64,000 nt of DNA from NCBI GenBank assembly GCA_038496445.1, contig JALMLS010000525.1:124001-188000 (forward strand), read 5' to 3'. The stretch's first letter is position 1, and each line of letters begins with the position of its first letter. The notes below the pieces were generated by a model, which saw only the letters and a list, made by a program, of their open reading frames with translations, made no database searches and was not told the origin of the DNA. Positions 12,310 to 24,194 of the stretch are shown one piece after another. This DNA is from Trichosphaerium sp. ATCC 40318 (Eukaryota > Discosea > Flabellinia > Trichosidae). Made by a program: the position numbers and the translations under genes.

Positions 12310-15300
12310 ATGAGCATAATACAGGACGCAATGGAACACCCTGAAGGCTATTTATACTCAAAAACAGAACAAAAAGGTTCAAAATGGACCAAAAAATACT
12401 TTAAAGTGATAAAACAATGCGTGGTTGCATCTAAAAGCGCCAAAGATGATGGAGAAAAGTGCTTTTGTACTACTTTAAAATATTATTTATAAAACTTCGT
12501 TGTTAACGTTCCGTAGCCTTAGGTGATATCGACAGGCTATCAAAAGGCTCCTCAGCCAGTTTAACACAATCCGAGAACCTATTTTCTTTTACCATTGACA
12601 TATCAAGCAGTACGTGACGTAATAGTGCATAACATAACATTATTAGGCGACACGATCATGTTTCGTGCTCAAGACAAACCAGACTACGATTTATGGTGCG
12701 ACTTCTTTTCTACACACGCTAAGGAGATAGAACTGCCAAAAATACGAGCAACCGCAGCTGTACGAAGTAATTTTAGTAACAAGCACCGAAATGCCAATAT
12801 GTCGCCTTCTCAGATTTTCTGTAATTTAATTAGACGTATTTCTAACGAAGAATACCAAAGGCCGGAGAGATTATGAAACGATTTTCAGATAAAAAAAACG
12901 GCGTTGAAATAAAGAACAGAAAATATAGGCTTAAAACGTACCAGAATTGTTTCCTTGGTAATGAAGCAGTTGATTGGATTATAGAGAACGTAGAAGTATC
13001 AACAAGGTAAAGAACTCAATATTTTCAGAAAAAGGGGAAAACAATTAAACCGAAAAAACTCCCAACCTGAATTACACATCAAAAAAAAAAATTTGTCCCA
13101 GTAGGAGACATCAACAACAAGCAGTGTATTATCTATGCACTGTTTCACTTTTTGGTGGAGGAGAAAACCTACAAATAAGGAAGGAGAATCCAAATTTGTG
13201 GGTCTTTTTTTTTCGGATTTTGTTTGTTTTTTGGGCAGCTACTCTTGATTTTCGGATGTTGTAGCTTATGTGTGTCTATTATAGGGAAGAAGCAGTAGAT
13301 CTAGGTGGTAGATTAATGTCTTCTGGATTTGTCAGACACACTACAGATGATCATTTATTCAAAGATGAAGGTCTATTCTACACATTGGAAAATACAGATG
13401 CAACTGCTTCAAGAGTCGTTGTTTTAGGAGGAGGTATTGCTGGTGCAACTGTAGCAAAGGTGATTATATTTACCGAAATCATGTGCGCTATATTTATACT
13501 ATTCTAGGTCTTAGAAAAGAACTCCAAAGTCGAAGTTACACTTATCGATGGCAAGGATTACTTTGAACTGACACCTGCTGTTCTTCGAGCTATTACACAA
13601 CCTGGTATCACTGAGGCTGTTACTTTCATTAAATCGATAGTTACCAAGCATACACAATACTTGACTAGATCAAAAGTCATCAAAGGATTCGCTTCTGTAA
13701 GTGATTGCTAGCAAAAACAATTTGTAAATTAATGCCATTCTAGATTGTTACACCAGACAAAGTTATTCTAAAGAATGATGTTACTGTACCTTTTGATTAC
13801 TTGGTTATATGTACTGGAACTAGTTATGGATCAAGAATCAAGGATAACGATATGACCACTGATTTTAGGCACGTGCCTTTTGCTGAGCGAATTAAACAGA
13901 TTTCTAACTACTTTTGTTTCAGAGTCAAAGATCTAAGTGACGAAGCAATGGATTTAAAAGAAGCTACAAGCGTTTTGATTGTAGGAGGGGGTGTTGTTGG
14001 TACAGAATTAGCTGGGTATGTATAGTATTAGCTCTTGGTACGTATTGTTAACTGGTTTTAACAACAGAGAAATTATCAACGCTTATCCGAAGAAAAAAGT
14101 TGATTTGGTACAACGTCAACCAAGTTTACTTGGTCGCATGAACAAAAAGACACAAAGGGCTGCATTGAAGTACTTGACAAGCAAGGTAATAACAAAAAAT
14201 TTACTACTAAACATGTCAACGTGCTCACCAAAAGTATTTAGGGTGTCAATGTTACTTTGAATGAAACTGTTGAAACGCAATGCACCGTTGACAATTGTTA
14301 CAAGCTCATCTATTCTGGAAAGCAAATAACTGCTGATAAAGTATTCTTTTGTACAGGACCTAAAGCAGTCACACCATTTATGAAGGAACACTTTAAAAAG
14401 CGTATTGATAAGCACGGGTTCATAGAGGTAAAGCCAACTTTAAGCCATTGTTTGCTTAAGTTAACTTTTTTTGAAGGTTAACAAGTACCTTCAAATCCCT
14501 GGTCATAGTAATATTTTCTGTGCTGGCGATTGTGCTCAACTTAAGGAAGAGAAGACAGCAGAACGTGCAACTGCCCATGCAGAGTTTGTTGCTTCCCAAA
14601 TTCGTCGGTTGATCAATTCAAAAGATCTAAAAAAAGGATACAAATCACCATCAAGACCTGCGTTCATGGTCGTCAGTCTCGGTCCTAAAAACGGCCTTTT
14701 GGTATCTGGGAACTCGTATGTACTACCCTCAAGTTAACTGGTAACTTACATAACGAAATAGGTTGGTCAGCACAGGATCAGTACCTGCCCGTCTTAAAAA
14801 GCTTGGCTTTAACATTTTACAAAAACAAATCAAAAAACAAAATTCTGGTGTAGGAACACCAAGAAGAAGTAATTACTCAAACCTTCTTGCTATGGATACA
14901 GATGAAGTAATTTGTCGTGACTGGAAAGTCTGTCCTCAGAAACTTGCTGTCTTCGGTGCAGATACAATCATTGGAAACAGAGTTGTAGTATCATTGAATG
15001 CAAAAGGAGTTGCATGCAGAGTTACAGTGCCAAAACTTTTTGGTAAGTCTTTTTCTTTTTTGTTTGTCTTGTTGGTGGCACTCACTTACTTGTTACTCAA
15101 TAGGTCGTATTAAGGGTGTTAAAGAGAAAAATATAAGTAGAGTTGAAGTTGAGTGGGATAATGATAGGAGCGTTGACACTGCGCTTGAAGGTATCTAATT
15201 TTGTTAAAGTGATTTAAAAGTTGTTTACTTTTTTCTATTAGATGTTCAAATTATGCTCATGTGCTTGAGTCTTTCTGACCAATCTGAACAACATATGATC

Positions 15301-16141
15301 AAATTATGTGAAGCTATAACACGTGCTCGCATTCGTGGAGTAATAAAACATGTTGTGTGCACCTTTGAGGCATCTTTGAACCTTGAAGAACGAGATGATG
15401 ATCGAGCAAAACAGCTTAAGAAATGCAAAAAAATGTTGATAGATACTGGTATCAATACAACTTTTGTCAGTTGTGTACGTCTTACCTACTATGTTTATTG
15501 TTCTAATACCTAGCTCTAGGCTATTTTCTACGATTATATAGCACAAAACTGCGCTGACAGTGTCCGTGGTACTAAGAAGAAAACATTCAATATGCCTTTA
15601 GGACCACATCGTTATGCTTGGGTATGTTTTCGCTTTTGTATATAACTTTCGCTTACTGTCATCTCAAGGTATCTAGTTTTGATGTAGGAGAAGCTTTAAG
15701 TACTATAATGCTGGATAACGAGAATCACATTGGTGAGGAGTACGGCTTAACAAGTCGTGCTCTGTTGTCTGGTCAACAAATTGCAGAAATCTTGGCAAAA
15801 ATCAGTACGTTCTGAGACATCATGACTTTAGTCATAACTCACAATCTTGTTATTAGCTAGCAAGAATATAAAGTATAAGCCTGGAAAGTACGAAGATGCT
15901 CAACGCTATTATGAGACAAATCTTGGTTGTAGCAGTGATATTGCAAGAGTTTTTGTAGACTTATTTTTTGGAAAAGATGGTATGAAAGATCTTGCCTTTT
16001 GTGTTATTTTATTAAACTTCTATTGTAGGTAAGGGTATAAAATACACACCAAAGGTTAAGAAAGGGTTATCTATGCTACTTGAAAATGAACCAATGTCGT
16101 TTGAACAATGGTCTAACAAAAACGCACATTTATTTGCCTAA
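12310..16141 (+). CDS. Multidomain fusion: PH - DEP - FSP1/AIFM2-like oxidoreductase - NmrA-like SDR
   Basis: Order of domains: (1) PH-like, EGYLYSKTEQKGSKWTKKYF to IMFRAQDKPDYDLWCDFF; (2) DEP, RKYRLKTYQNCFLGNEAVDW and LGGRLMSSGFVRHTTDDHLF; (3) FAD/NAD(P) disulfide-type oxidoreductase like FSP1/AIFM2, RVVVLGGGIAGATVAK, VLIVGGGVVGTELAG, HSNIFCAGDCAQLKEEK and RPAFMVVSLGPKNGLLVSG; (4) NmrA/atypical SDR, LAVFGADTIIGNRVVVSLNA and later SGQQIAEILAK. DEP and the first Rossmann motif share one exon (13286-13459), and the FSP1 tail and NmrA start share one exon (14762-15041), so those fusions are direct. The PH-DEP link needs an intron near 12765-12860 and is less sure; ATG at 12873 is an alternative start. 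FSP1 reduces CoQ or vitamin K at membranes; here PH/DEP could supply membrane targeting. Stop TAA at 16139-16141. Confidence 0.85.
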
Positions 16142-16619
16142 AAAGTGGTATTTGTTCACGTGAAAAAAAAAAAAGAATTGTAAAAAATCAACGCATAAAA
16201 ACGTTTCGTATATCAACAGTTTACTTTTATACAATCACAATGGTTTCAAGTATTCACACACAAACTTTTACGAACACATGCAATCAACATACATTAGAGA
16301 AGGGGTTGCATTTTTTTTTGGTGGTAATTTTTTTTTGCGTTTTAGCACAGAACGAGTTTGACTTTTATTAATAGTGAGTTGCAACTAAAAGTAGGCTAGA
16401 AGCTGGTAGTCCATATGGGTAATGGCAGGTCTTCGTCTCAGACGTATACAAATCGGGCTTCTCCGTGCGTGTAATTCCATTGTGTACATATTTAATAACG
16501 AACGCCATAAGCTACCCAGGCGCTAATACAAATGGCCGACGCGTTGCTCCGCTGTATGCGCCTTCATATCCGCATAATGTACAAAAATAACACCAAACAG
16601 TTATAATAATCAAGTATAG
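16142..16619. other. Intergenic gap
   Basis: About 480 bp between two plus-strand genes. It begins with an AT-rich 3' flank and a TTCACGTGAA palindrome near 16155-16164, followed by sequence without a convincing frame, RNA gene or repeat. Confidence 0.5.
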
Positions 16620-18577
16620 ATGCCGAATAATCAACGTGGACCGAATGTACCGCATAATAGGCCACCTACAGCTACAAATCAAAACCAAATGTCAAACAGT
16701 TACTCTAGTTACCCCAGACAGCAACAAAACCCTTATGCGCCAGTACGAACTTGAAAGCAATAAAGAAAATAAAAAACAAAACTAAGACGAGCTTTAGGGT
16801 ATGTACGCTCAATATCCAGGCCAACCATACGCTTCACAGGCGCAAGGCGCGTACGTATCTTTAAAAAACGTTAAAACTGAACGATATACCACCAAACACG
16901 CTTGAAACGCCTAAGCATCATCTTATTTCGATTCGTAGATATCCAGGACAAACGCAAAATAACTTTGGACCTAATTACGCAACGAATGCACCTCCTGTCG
17001 CCACTGTACCGCAATATTTTAACGTGTGGATGGCTGTAGAAGTAAGTATTAGTAATTTTGCGTGGAAAGTTTTTTCCGTTTTTCTTCCTTCTGGAGTGTC
17101 AGGTTCACTAAATTTTTATTTTTAAGAGTGGTAATATATCTTCATTGGATAATTGGTTAGCTGCTGGTAATCCAGTTGATATTGCAAGGTGAGTAATTGA
17201 GTAAAAAATAAAAGAAGACAGAAACCAGAAAAAAAAATAAATTTATGTTAACATTTTTTACTTAGTCCAGCAAATGGTCACACACCTCTACATTGTGCTG
17301 CTAGTACGTTCATATACTTACTAAATATATATATTGTTTAGTGCCTAATTTTAAAATGAAGAGGTTGGTAACTATGACATTACAATGAGGCTAATTAAAG
17401 GGTATGTTTTTTTTTGTCAAAAAGATCCTTCGCGTTCACCGCTTTCTTTGTCTCTATGATTCTTAATATACGAGCCAGCGCCTTAATTTTATTCAATAGG
17501 AATGCAAATGTTAATGCCCGAGCAAAGGATGGAGCTACACCACTTATACTAGCTGTATGCTTAAAACAAATATGAAAATGATAATTTTTTACACCCATTG
17601 ATTAGATACGATACAAACACGATAATATTGTCCGACTTCTTGGTGAACATGGCGCAAAAGTTAATATGAAAGATGCACAGGTAAAAATAAAATACAAACA
17701 GAATGAATAATCACGTGATAATCAACACATGAACTCACAAAACCACAACTATTTTTTTATCAATTTTCTGTTTGGAAGAAAAGTACTGACATAAAATGAA
17801 GGGTCATGATGCGCTATGGTGGATTAATGTCACTGGACAAGATAACCTTGCTGAATTCTTAAAAGATATCGTACGTCTAGTTTATTATCATTATACCATG
17901 CCGTGACTCACCCGTTTTTAATCAGATGCTTATTCAACAACATGCTGTAATGTCAAAATCTCCAAACTTATCGGCGTCACCACCTGTACATACATTTTCG
18001 CCGAACGCTTTGAACGTATTATCATCAAGTCCTTCGGGAAAGAAAATTGGTAGTGAGGATGTAGAAGATAAGAGTAAGAGTGACGAAACTCCGGAAGAAG
18101 ATAATGAAGAAGGAGAAAAACATCAGCCAAAGAAAAAAGGGAGTGCAAAAAAAGAAGAACTTTCTGAACAGCAGCGACGAGACATCGCTATTAAATGGCT
18201 TGCTACGTTTATGGATGAAGATTTTACATGTCCTATATGCTTAGAACTATTATATAAACCAATAACGGTTGTATGCGGTCACACGTACGTATCTTCTCAA
18301 AACAATAGTTACATTATTTATTTTCATTCACCAACCGAAATCTCTTCACCACAACCTCGTATCTTATTGATTTTATCCTAGATTCTGCAGACAATGTTTG
18401 GATTCATGTTGGGCAGGTGAAAAAGTAGCATGTATATGCCCTCTATGCCGTGCACCTTCGGGAGTTCAAACAACAAAAAAATTATCAGATAACTTTATTT
18501 TGTCAACTATACTTCAAAAAATAGTACCAGAAGAGTACACCAGAAGAGCAAAACAATGTGATCCTTCGGTGACTTAG
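16620..18577 (+). CDS. Ankyrin-repeat RING-finger protein (putative E3 ubiquitin ligase)
   Basis: N-terminus is Asn/Gln/Pro/Tyr-rich (MPNNQRGPNVPHNRPPTATN ... YAQYPGQPYASQAQG), disordered. Ankyrin repeats follow: SPANGHTPLHCAAS, NANVNARAKDGATPLILA and GHDALWWINVTGQDNLAEFL. A Ser/Pro and acidic-lysine linker leads to a C3HC4 RING, CPICLELLYKPITVVCGHT then FCRQCLDSCW and CPLCRAPSG. The tail ends RAKQCDPSVT with TAG at 18575-18577. RING proteins of this layout transfer ubiquitin from an E2, with ankyrins choosing the substrate; the substrate is unknown. The RING is split by an intron right after CGHT. About nine introns in total. All eight RING metal ligands can be counted. Confidence 0.87.
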
Positions 18578-18876
18578 TTATTAACAACCTCCACCTTTTT
18601 CGTCACAACCAAAAAAAATAAAACACACTTGTACAGTACCACAAATCCTTAGTCATGATTCAATGCTTCAAACAAACTATGGTTAGTACTTTCTTTCTCC
18701 GACATTTCCTTTCCTGAGCATCCACTAACATAACTTTTGCGCCTAGCCTATGGTTGTACTCGAAGTAGTGTTCGCGAGTGCAATTAAGGCTAATAAATAG
18801 AGCACGTGGTGAAGTTGTGAGACATCAACTATCTTTGACTTTCTTTCCCATTTTAAACCATCTTGTCCACTCAACC

Positions 18877-21316
18877 ATGAACAACCTATTAGGTTTGATA
18901 GCCCTACTCTTTGTAGGCATTGCTTGCGCAGCTATTGCTTTACCAAAAGCAAACACAGACCGCAGTTATGTCGAAACACACCTCCCAAGACGTTTAGACC
19001 TAGGTACGACACGGATACCTAATAATCACGTGTTTTTAAGCGACATTAACCGTTAATCAACAAAAATAGGCTGGACATACCACAGCAAGGCTGATTTGTC
19101 TCAAACACGTACATTTATCATTGCAGTTGAAAGACAAAACACAGATAAATTAGAGCAACTTTTCTGGTACGTAGAAAAAGGTGGTGAACTTACAAACAGA
19201 AACTTTATTGGGAACCCAAAAAAAAAAGAAAAAAAAGAAAACTACCGCGAAAAAGTTTTCCCGACACTCCGCTTCAGGCTTTCACTAACCTATTTACTCC
19301 AAGGGAAATCACTGACCCAAAATCGCAATACTACGCTCAATATTTGACCATTGATGAGCTTACAGCTCTCATTGCTCCAAAGCAATCTTCTCTTGATGCT
19401 GTACACAACTTCTTGGCTTCTAATGGTATCTCCGACTACCACGTGACAAAGAACAAGGATTATTTCACCTTTAAGACAACACTACAACATGCCAGAACAA
19501 TGTTTGATACAGAGTTTCATACCTTCAAACATGACGACTCTGGAAAGACCTACACAAGTTCACTTGGTCCATACACACTCCCATCAAGCATCGCATCCGT
19601 TGTTGACTTCGTTGGCGGTATTGTAGGGTACGTACTTAGTCTGCTTAATCGGTTTTGGAGCTGTAGAAGTGCTCTTTTCTTTTTTCTTGGAGTTAAAACT
19701 GTTGCTTTAGTTTGCCTCTACTCAAGAAATTGAGCCTCAAGAAGAGCGATCTCACATTCCAACTTGGTCCAAAAGATCTTCGTAAGCGTTACAACGTAAC
19801 TATGGTCGGTGGTCAAGCCTCAAGCAACGCTCAATCTGTTGCTGAATTCCAAGTACTTTTTTTATCATTTCTTGGTTGGCAATCAATGGTAAACTAATTT
19901 ATTCTCAAAAAAATAGGGACAATACTACTCTGTATCTGACTTGAAACAATTCTTCCAACAATACCAATCCGAATACTCTCAATATGACACTGTCACAAAA
20001 GTATACGGCACAAACGATCCTAATTCTCCAGGTACTTTTGTCAAGTTTTTTCTACTTTTTTTGTGGGTCACGTGCTTATTATGAAAAAAAGGTACTGAAG
20101 CTGAATTGGATATCCAATACATCATGGGTGTAGCACCAAAGGTTCCAACTTGGTTCTGGAGTAATCCAAATCAAGATTTCTGGAGCGATATCACTGGTAA
20201 GTCAAATACGAAAAAGGTAAAAAAATTAATGTTTATTTCGTTTAGCTTGGCTCTCACAAATGGACGATGAACCAAATAACCCATTCGGTACGTTAATAAA
20301 TACCACTTACTGGTAGCAATAAATTTTTGACCGCGTTTAGTTCACTCCATCAGCTACGGTGTACAAGGATCATACCCTAGCGCAACTTACAGACAAAACA
20401 CAAACACCGCTTTCCAAAAACTCGGTTCACGTGGTATCTCAATAATCTTCGCATCTGGTGATTCTGGAACAGGTACGCAGTACAAACTACACTCACGTAG
20501 TCTAACTTTCTCTTAGGATGTAACTTGTGCTTCTACTTCGAGCCTAGCTTCCCAGGTATGGAAAAAAACAGAAAAAACAACTCTAACTTTCTGTCATAGC
20601 TACTTCACCTTATGTCACTTCCGTTGGCGCTACTCGCTTCCTTGGTAACGGTGTTGGACCAGAAGGCGCTGTAGAAGCTTTCAGTACGATATTTTTGTTT
20701 TTGGTTTTTTTTATATCACGTGATCCTCTGTTTTAATAAACATTGTAGGCTCTGGCGGTGGTTTTTCATGGTTATTTGATATCCCAGATTACCAAGCTTC
20801 AGCTGTCTCTAACTTCTTCTCAACATCAACAAAATTACCTTCATCTGGATACTACAACGCTAAAGGACGTGGTACACCTGATGTAGCTGCTATGGGTATC
20901 GGATTCTCCGTAGTAGTATCAGGATCAACTACAAGGTAGAAATAACCGTGAAGTTAATCAGTTTTTCTCATTTTTTTTTAAATAGTGTTGGTGGAACTTC
21001 TGCTTCCTCTCCTACTTTTGCCGGTATTGTTTCTCTTCTTAACGAAGTTCAATTACTTGCTGGAAAGAAACAACTTGGATTCTTGAACCCATGGTTGTAC
21101 CAAGTACGTCTCAGAAGCTTAAAGTAAATACCAAAAAACCCTTACTTACAATATTTTTAGACTTCCGCTGCTCACGGTGATGCTTTCTTTGATGTCACTG
21201 AAGGAAGCAATGCTCAAGGATGTTGTGGTGAAGGTTTCTCATGCCAAGTTGGCTGGGATCCTGTAACTGGTCTTGGAACTCCAAACTTCGATCGTCTCAA
21301 GAATTACTTGCCTTGA
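18877..21316 (+). CDS. Sedolisin family (S53) serine peptidase, tripeptidyl-peptidase 1-like
   Basis: Starts with a signal peptide ([20 protein letters not shown]), then the pro-domain ([20 protein letters not shown]) and a catalytic domain. Active-site pieces are all present: Glu and Asp in [15 protein letters not shown], the oxyanion Asp in FASGDSG, and the Ser nucleophile in [13 protein letters not shown]. The C-terminal calcium site is visible ([23 protein letters not shown]). The family removes tripeptides from N-termini or cuts internally at acidic pH in lysosomes or outside the cell. Length, about 560 aa, is normal. Around ten short introns. Stop TGA at 21314-21316, with AATAAA shortly after. 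One intron at about 20701-20747 contains TCACGTGA. Confidence 0.92.
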
Positions 21317-21472
21317 TCATAATAATAAACAAGATTTATCTTATTACCTAGTTCATTCATTCGTCTCTGCCAAGACTACAAGTAAACAAGCTTTTCTAGT
21401 ACCATTGTAGATTAAGTTAGTCCCTCTAAGTCGTTCACGTTGACGCACATTGTTTTCTCAACAGCCGACATA

Positions 21473-23327
21473 ATGCAGCACTACAAGTGGGAAGATTTCG
21501 CTTCTAAACCATACTCATTCCAAGGAAAAGCGTACGTGATATGATATAAAGCGCGCTAAACATTATTATAGCTTTTTAAACGCTTACTGGGATGAAGTTG
21601 GGTGTACGCACTAAAGAAGTCGTTTCCTCGCTAATCACGTGTTAGGTGATGCCGAAAAGGTTTGGAACTGGGCTCATAAGGCAAGTTGTTGGTGTAACTG
21701 ATTAATTTAACTGTTCGTAGTTCATAGAGCTCGATCTTGACAAAGCTGAAGAAGGCTGTGACCTTGATGAAGTACGTCCTGGAAAGTTTTTTCTGGAACT
21801 TTTTTTTTTACCATTTTACGGTTATTTTTCTGTTCCTTGGTTCACGTGTTTGTACTAGTTTGGAGCACACAGATTTTTGGAAGCTATACAAGAAACTAAA
21901 ACAGTCAAAGAAATGCGTCAGCAGTTAAAGGAGACGGATATGGACTTTAACAAAAGAATTGGTAACCTACATTTTTATTCCCAAATACATAAACATTTAC
22001 GTCATTTAGCATTGATAGAATACTGTTTGTGGAAGTATTCCAAAAGAATCCCCGACTTTCTGAGCAAACCACAGGTACAATAAAGAGCTAATAGTCTACA
22101 ACCAGGTTCTGACACGTGATTTTAAAACAGGGTGATGCCGAAGAGATTAACAGGTGCCAAAAATTGCTCGATGAAGTTCTTGCTGCTTTAAAGGATGCTC
22201 AAGACAAGGCTGAAACTGCAAGAAAAGCTGATAGCGAAGCTTCAGCAACAGCTAAAGAAGCCAAGGTATGGGTATCACATTTAGTCATCATTCTGATTTT
22301 CTGTCAAAGGCTCGTGACGAAGCTGCAAAGGCATCTGCAGCTGCAGCTGTTGAAAAAGAAGCTGAAGCAGCTAAATCCGCTGCTGAAGCTCAAGCGAAGG
22401 AGAAAGTATCCGCTGAGAAGGCAGCTGAAGCAAAAGAAGCAGCTGATGAGTTGAGAGTAAGTTTGTTTTGTTTTCAGCTATTTTAATCAAATGAAAAAAA
22501 GGCAGCTTTGGCAGACTTGAAGGCAGTTGAAGACGCTTACAATAATAAAACTGAAGACTTAAAGAAAAAGGTTCGTTAATCATAACAAAATCACGTGATT
22601 TTATTAAAATATTTTAGAGCGAACAAGGTGGTGTTGTAACCAGGAATAAAGCAAAAGCTGAGCTCGAAATCCACTTATCCGGTACTCAAAACATGTGCGT
22701 TGTCTAGAGTCTCACACAACTTGTAGAGGATCCGCTGCCTCTCCGTACAGCTAAGATTACAACAGAAGCCGCAACACGCAAAGCTAGTACGCGTAGCCAT
22801 TTTCAAACGTGATTATTCAATCGTTTTGTTAGCCAAGGCACAGGAAGCAGCCGATTCTGCTTTAGCTGAAGCCAAAGCTCAACGTGAAGAAGCCGACAGT
22901 GATCATGCTGCGGCCGTTCAAGCACGTCAAGAAGCTGAAAGAGATGCTGCAGAGGTACTAAATTTCTTTTGAATAATACTTATATCCTTTAGGCAGCATC
23001 CGCTAGACAAGCTGCAGAGGCTGCTGCGGAAGCCGCAAGGGTAGCAAGGGAGGAAGCTGATCAAGCGCTAGATGATTGTAATGCTAAATACGCTGAAGCT
23101 GAGGTAAGTTCTCATGTCATAGCTAAGACGTCTTTTCTAACAGTATGGAACAGGCAGCACTTGCTGAAGCAAAGAAGAACGCAGGTCCTGGCCAAGGAAA
23201 CGTGTGGTGGTATGGAAATAGAGCACTTTTGATATTTTTATCTTTAACACGCAATAGGTTGGAACGTGAACTACATGAAGCCAAGAAATACATGCCAATG
23301 AAGAAAGGAGGTATTTTGAGAAAGTAG
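21473..23327 (+). CDS. LAV1-2/CBP40-like calcium-binding protein with long Ala/Glu/Lys coiled coil
   Basis: The N-terminal domain (MQHYKWEDFASKPYSFQGKA, WDEVG, KVWNWAHKFIELDLDKAEEG, CDLDEFGAHRFLEAIQ, LIEYCLWKY) resembles the EF-hand-bearing Physarum plasmodial protein LAV1-2/CBP40 as I remember that family. The later part is nearly pure heptad-like A/E/K/D sequence (DEAAKASAAAAVEKEAEAAK, RQAAEAAAEAARVAREEADQ), a long coiled coil. The end is basic (YMPMKKGGILRK) with TAG at 23325-23327. Calcium-dependent self-association is a role known for CBP40; transferring it here is inference. About 12 introns, several carrying CACGTG. Confidence 0.72.
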
Positions 23328-23533
23328 AAGAGAACACGAAGTGCAAGAACCACAGAACCTTGTTAGTGACTTAGATAAATTAAAAGTTTGCTTCGAATGT
23401 CTTTCAGTTTTCATAGCTACTAAGACGCTAAGGTGTACAATACATTATAGGTATTTTAAGTTAGGTTAAAAATAAACGGTATGTCAAAGCGTGAACACGT
23501 GTTCTATACAAAGTGTGGTTTATTTAAGAATAC

Positions 23534-24194
23534 TTAAACAGTTTTAAGACATTTGCTAATACAATCGTGAAAGTCTTTCTTGCAGTCCTCAAGACGGGCT
23601 TGGAAACACTCAGCAATAGCAGTTTTGCATGCGTTACATGATTCAGGAAGAAGTGAATCTGTAGATACAAGGGTAGAGATACCAGCTGCTACCTTTGTAT
23701 CATCGCCAGCAATCGGTTTATCAGATTGGTTACCATCGTGATCGCCCATTGGGTGCTCTCCGTGCTCGCCTTGGTGTTTTCCTTTGTGATCACCCATTGG
23801 ATGTTCTCCGTGCTCGCCGTTTTGTTTACCGCTGTGATCGCCCATAGGATGCTCGCCGTGTTCACCGTTTTGTTTACCTTTGTGATCGCCCATTGAATGC
23901 TCGCCGTTTTGTTTACCGCTGTGATCGCCCATTGGATGCTCGCCATGTTCGCCTTTACCTTGTTGACCGCCCATTGGATGTTCTCCGTTGTTGCCTTGTT
24001 GTTGGCCGTGTTGACCTTGGTGTTTTCTGTTATGTCTACCATTACGAGGACGCTTTTGATCGGAGTCTTCAGCGAAACACTACAACACAGATTAGTCAAA
24101 AAACGTTTTTAGTTAAAGCGTAACAACACAAACTTACGCTAGAAATAACTAGAGCAGCGATAAGTAAGAGTGCAACACGTGATGATAATGCCAT
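23534..24194 (-). CDS. Secreted His/Gly/Glu tandem-repeat protein with Cys-rich C-terminal domain
   Basis: Exon 1 (24194 to about 24137) encodes a signal peptide, MALSSRVALLLIAALVISS. Exon 2 begins CFAEDSDQKRPRNGRHNRKH and then carries at least six imperfect copies of the unit GEHPMGDHSGKQNGEH (spacers S/K and HG variable). The C-terminal domain DSLLPESCNACKTAIAECFQ and CKKDFHDCISKCLKTV has about six Cys, likely disulfide-bonded. Stop TAA at 23534. The repeat is rich in His, Gly and Glu and could bind metal or form a gel-like matrix. No family is recognised. It is convergent with the coiled-coil gene and has a 970-bp promoter gap upstream. Confidence 0.82.
23740..23990 (-). repeat. Degenerate tandem repeat encoding GEHPMGDH units
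   Basis: The DNA repeats in units of roughly 33-48 bp (core cgcccattggatgctcgccg on the plus strand) that encode the His/Gly units of the secreted protein. Copies differ by a few bases, which suggests expansion by slippage or unequal exchange. Confidence 0.8.

Noticed and set aside
12609-12624. A 16-nt intron (gtacgtgacgtaatag) in the PH region of the fusion gene
   Set aside because: Using the AG at about 12645 instead gives a 37-nt intron in frame (ISS then DTIMFRAQD), in line with other introns.
23689-24099. 136-codon frame alternative to the His/Gly repeat protein
   Set aside because: It is the same repeat read in another frame, lacks the signal peptide and ends without the Cys-rich domain.
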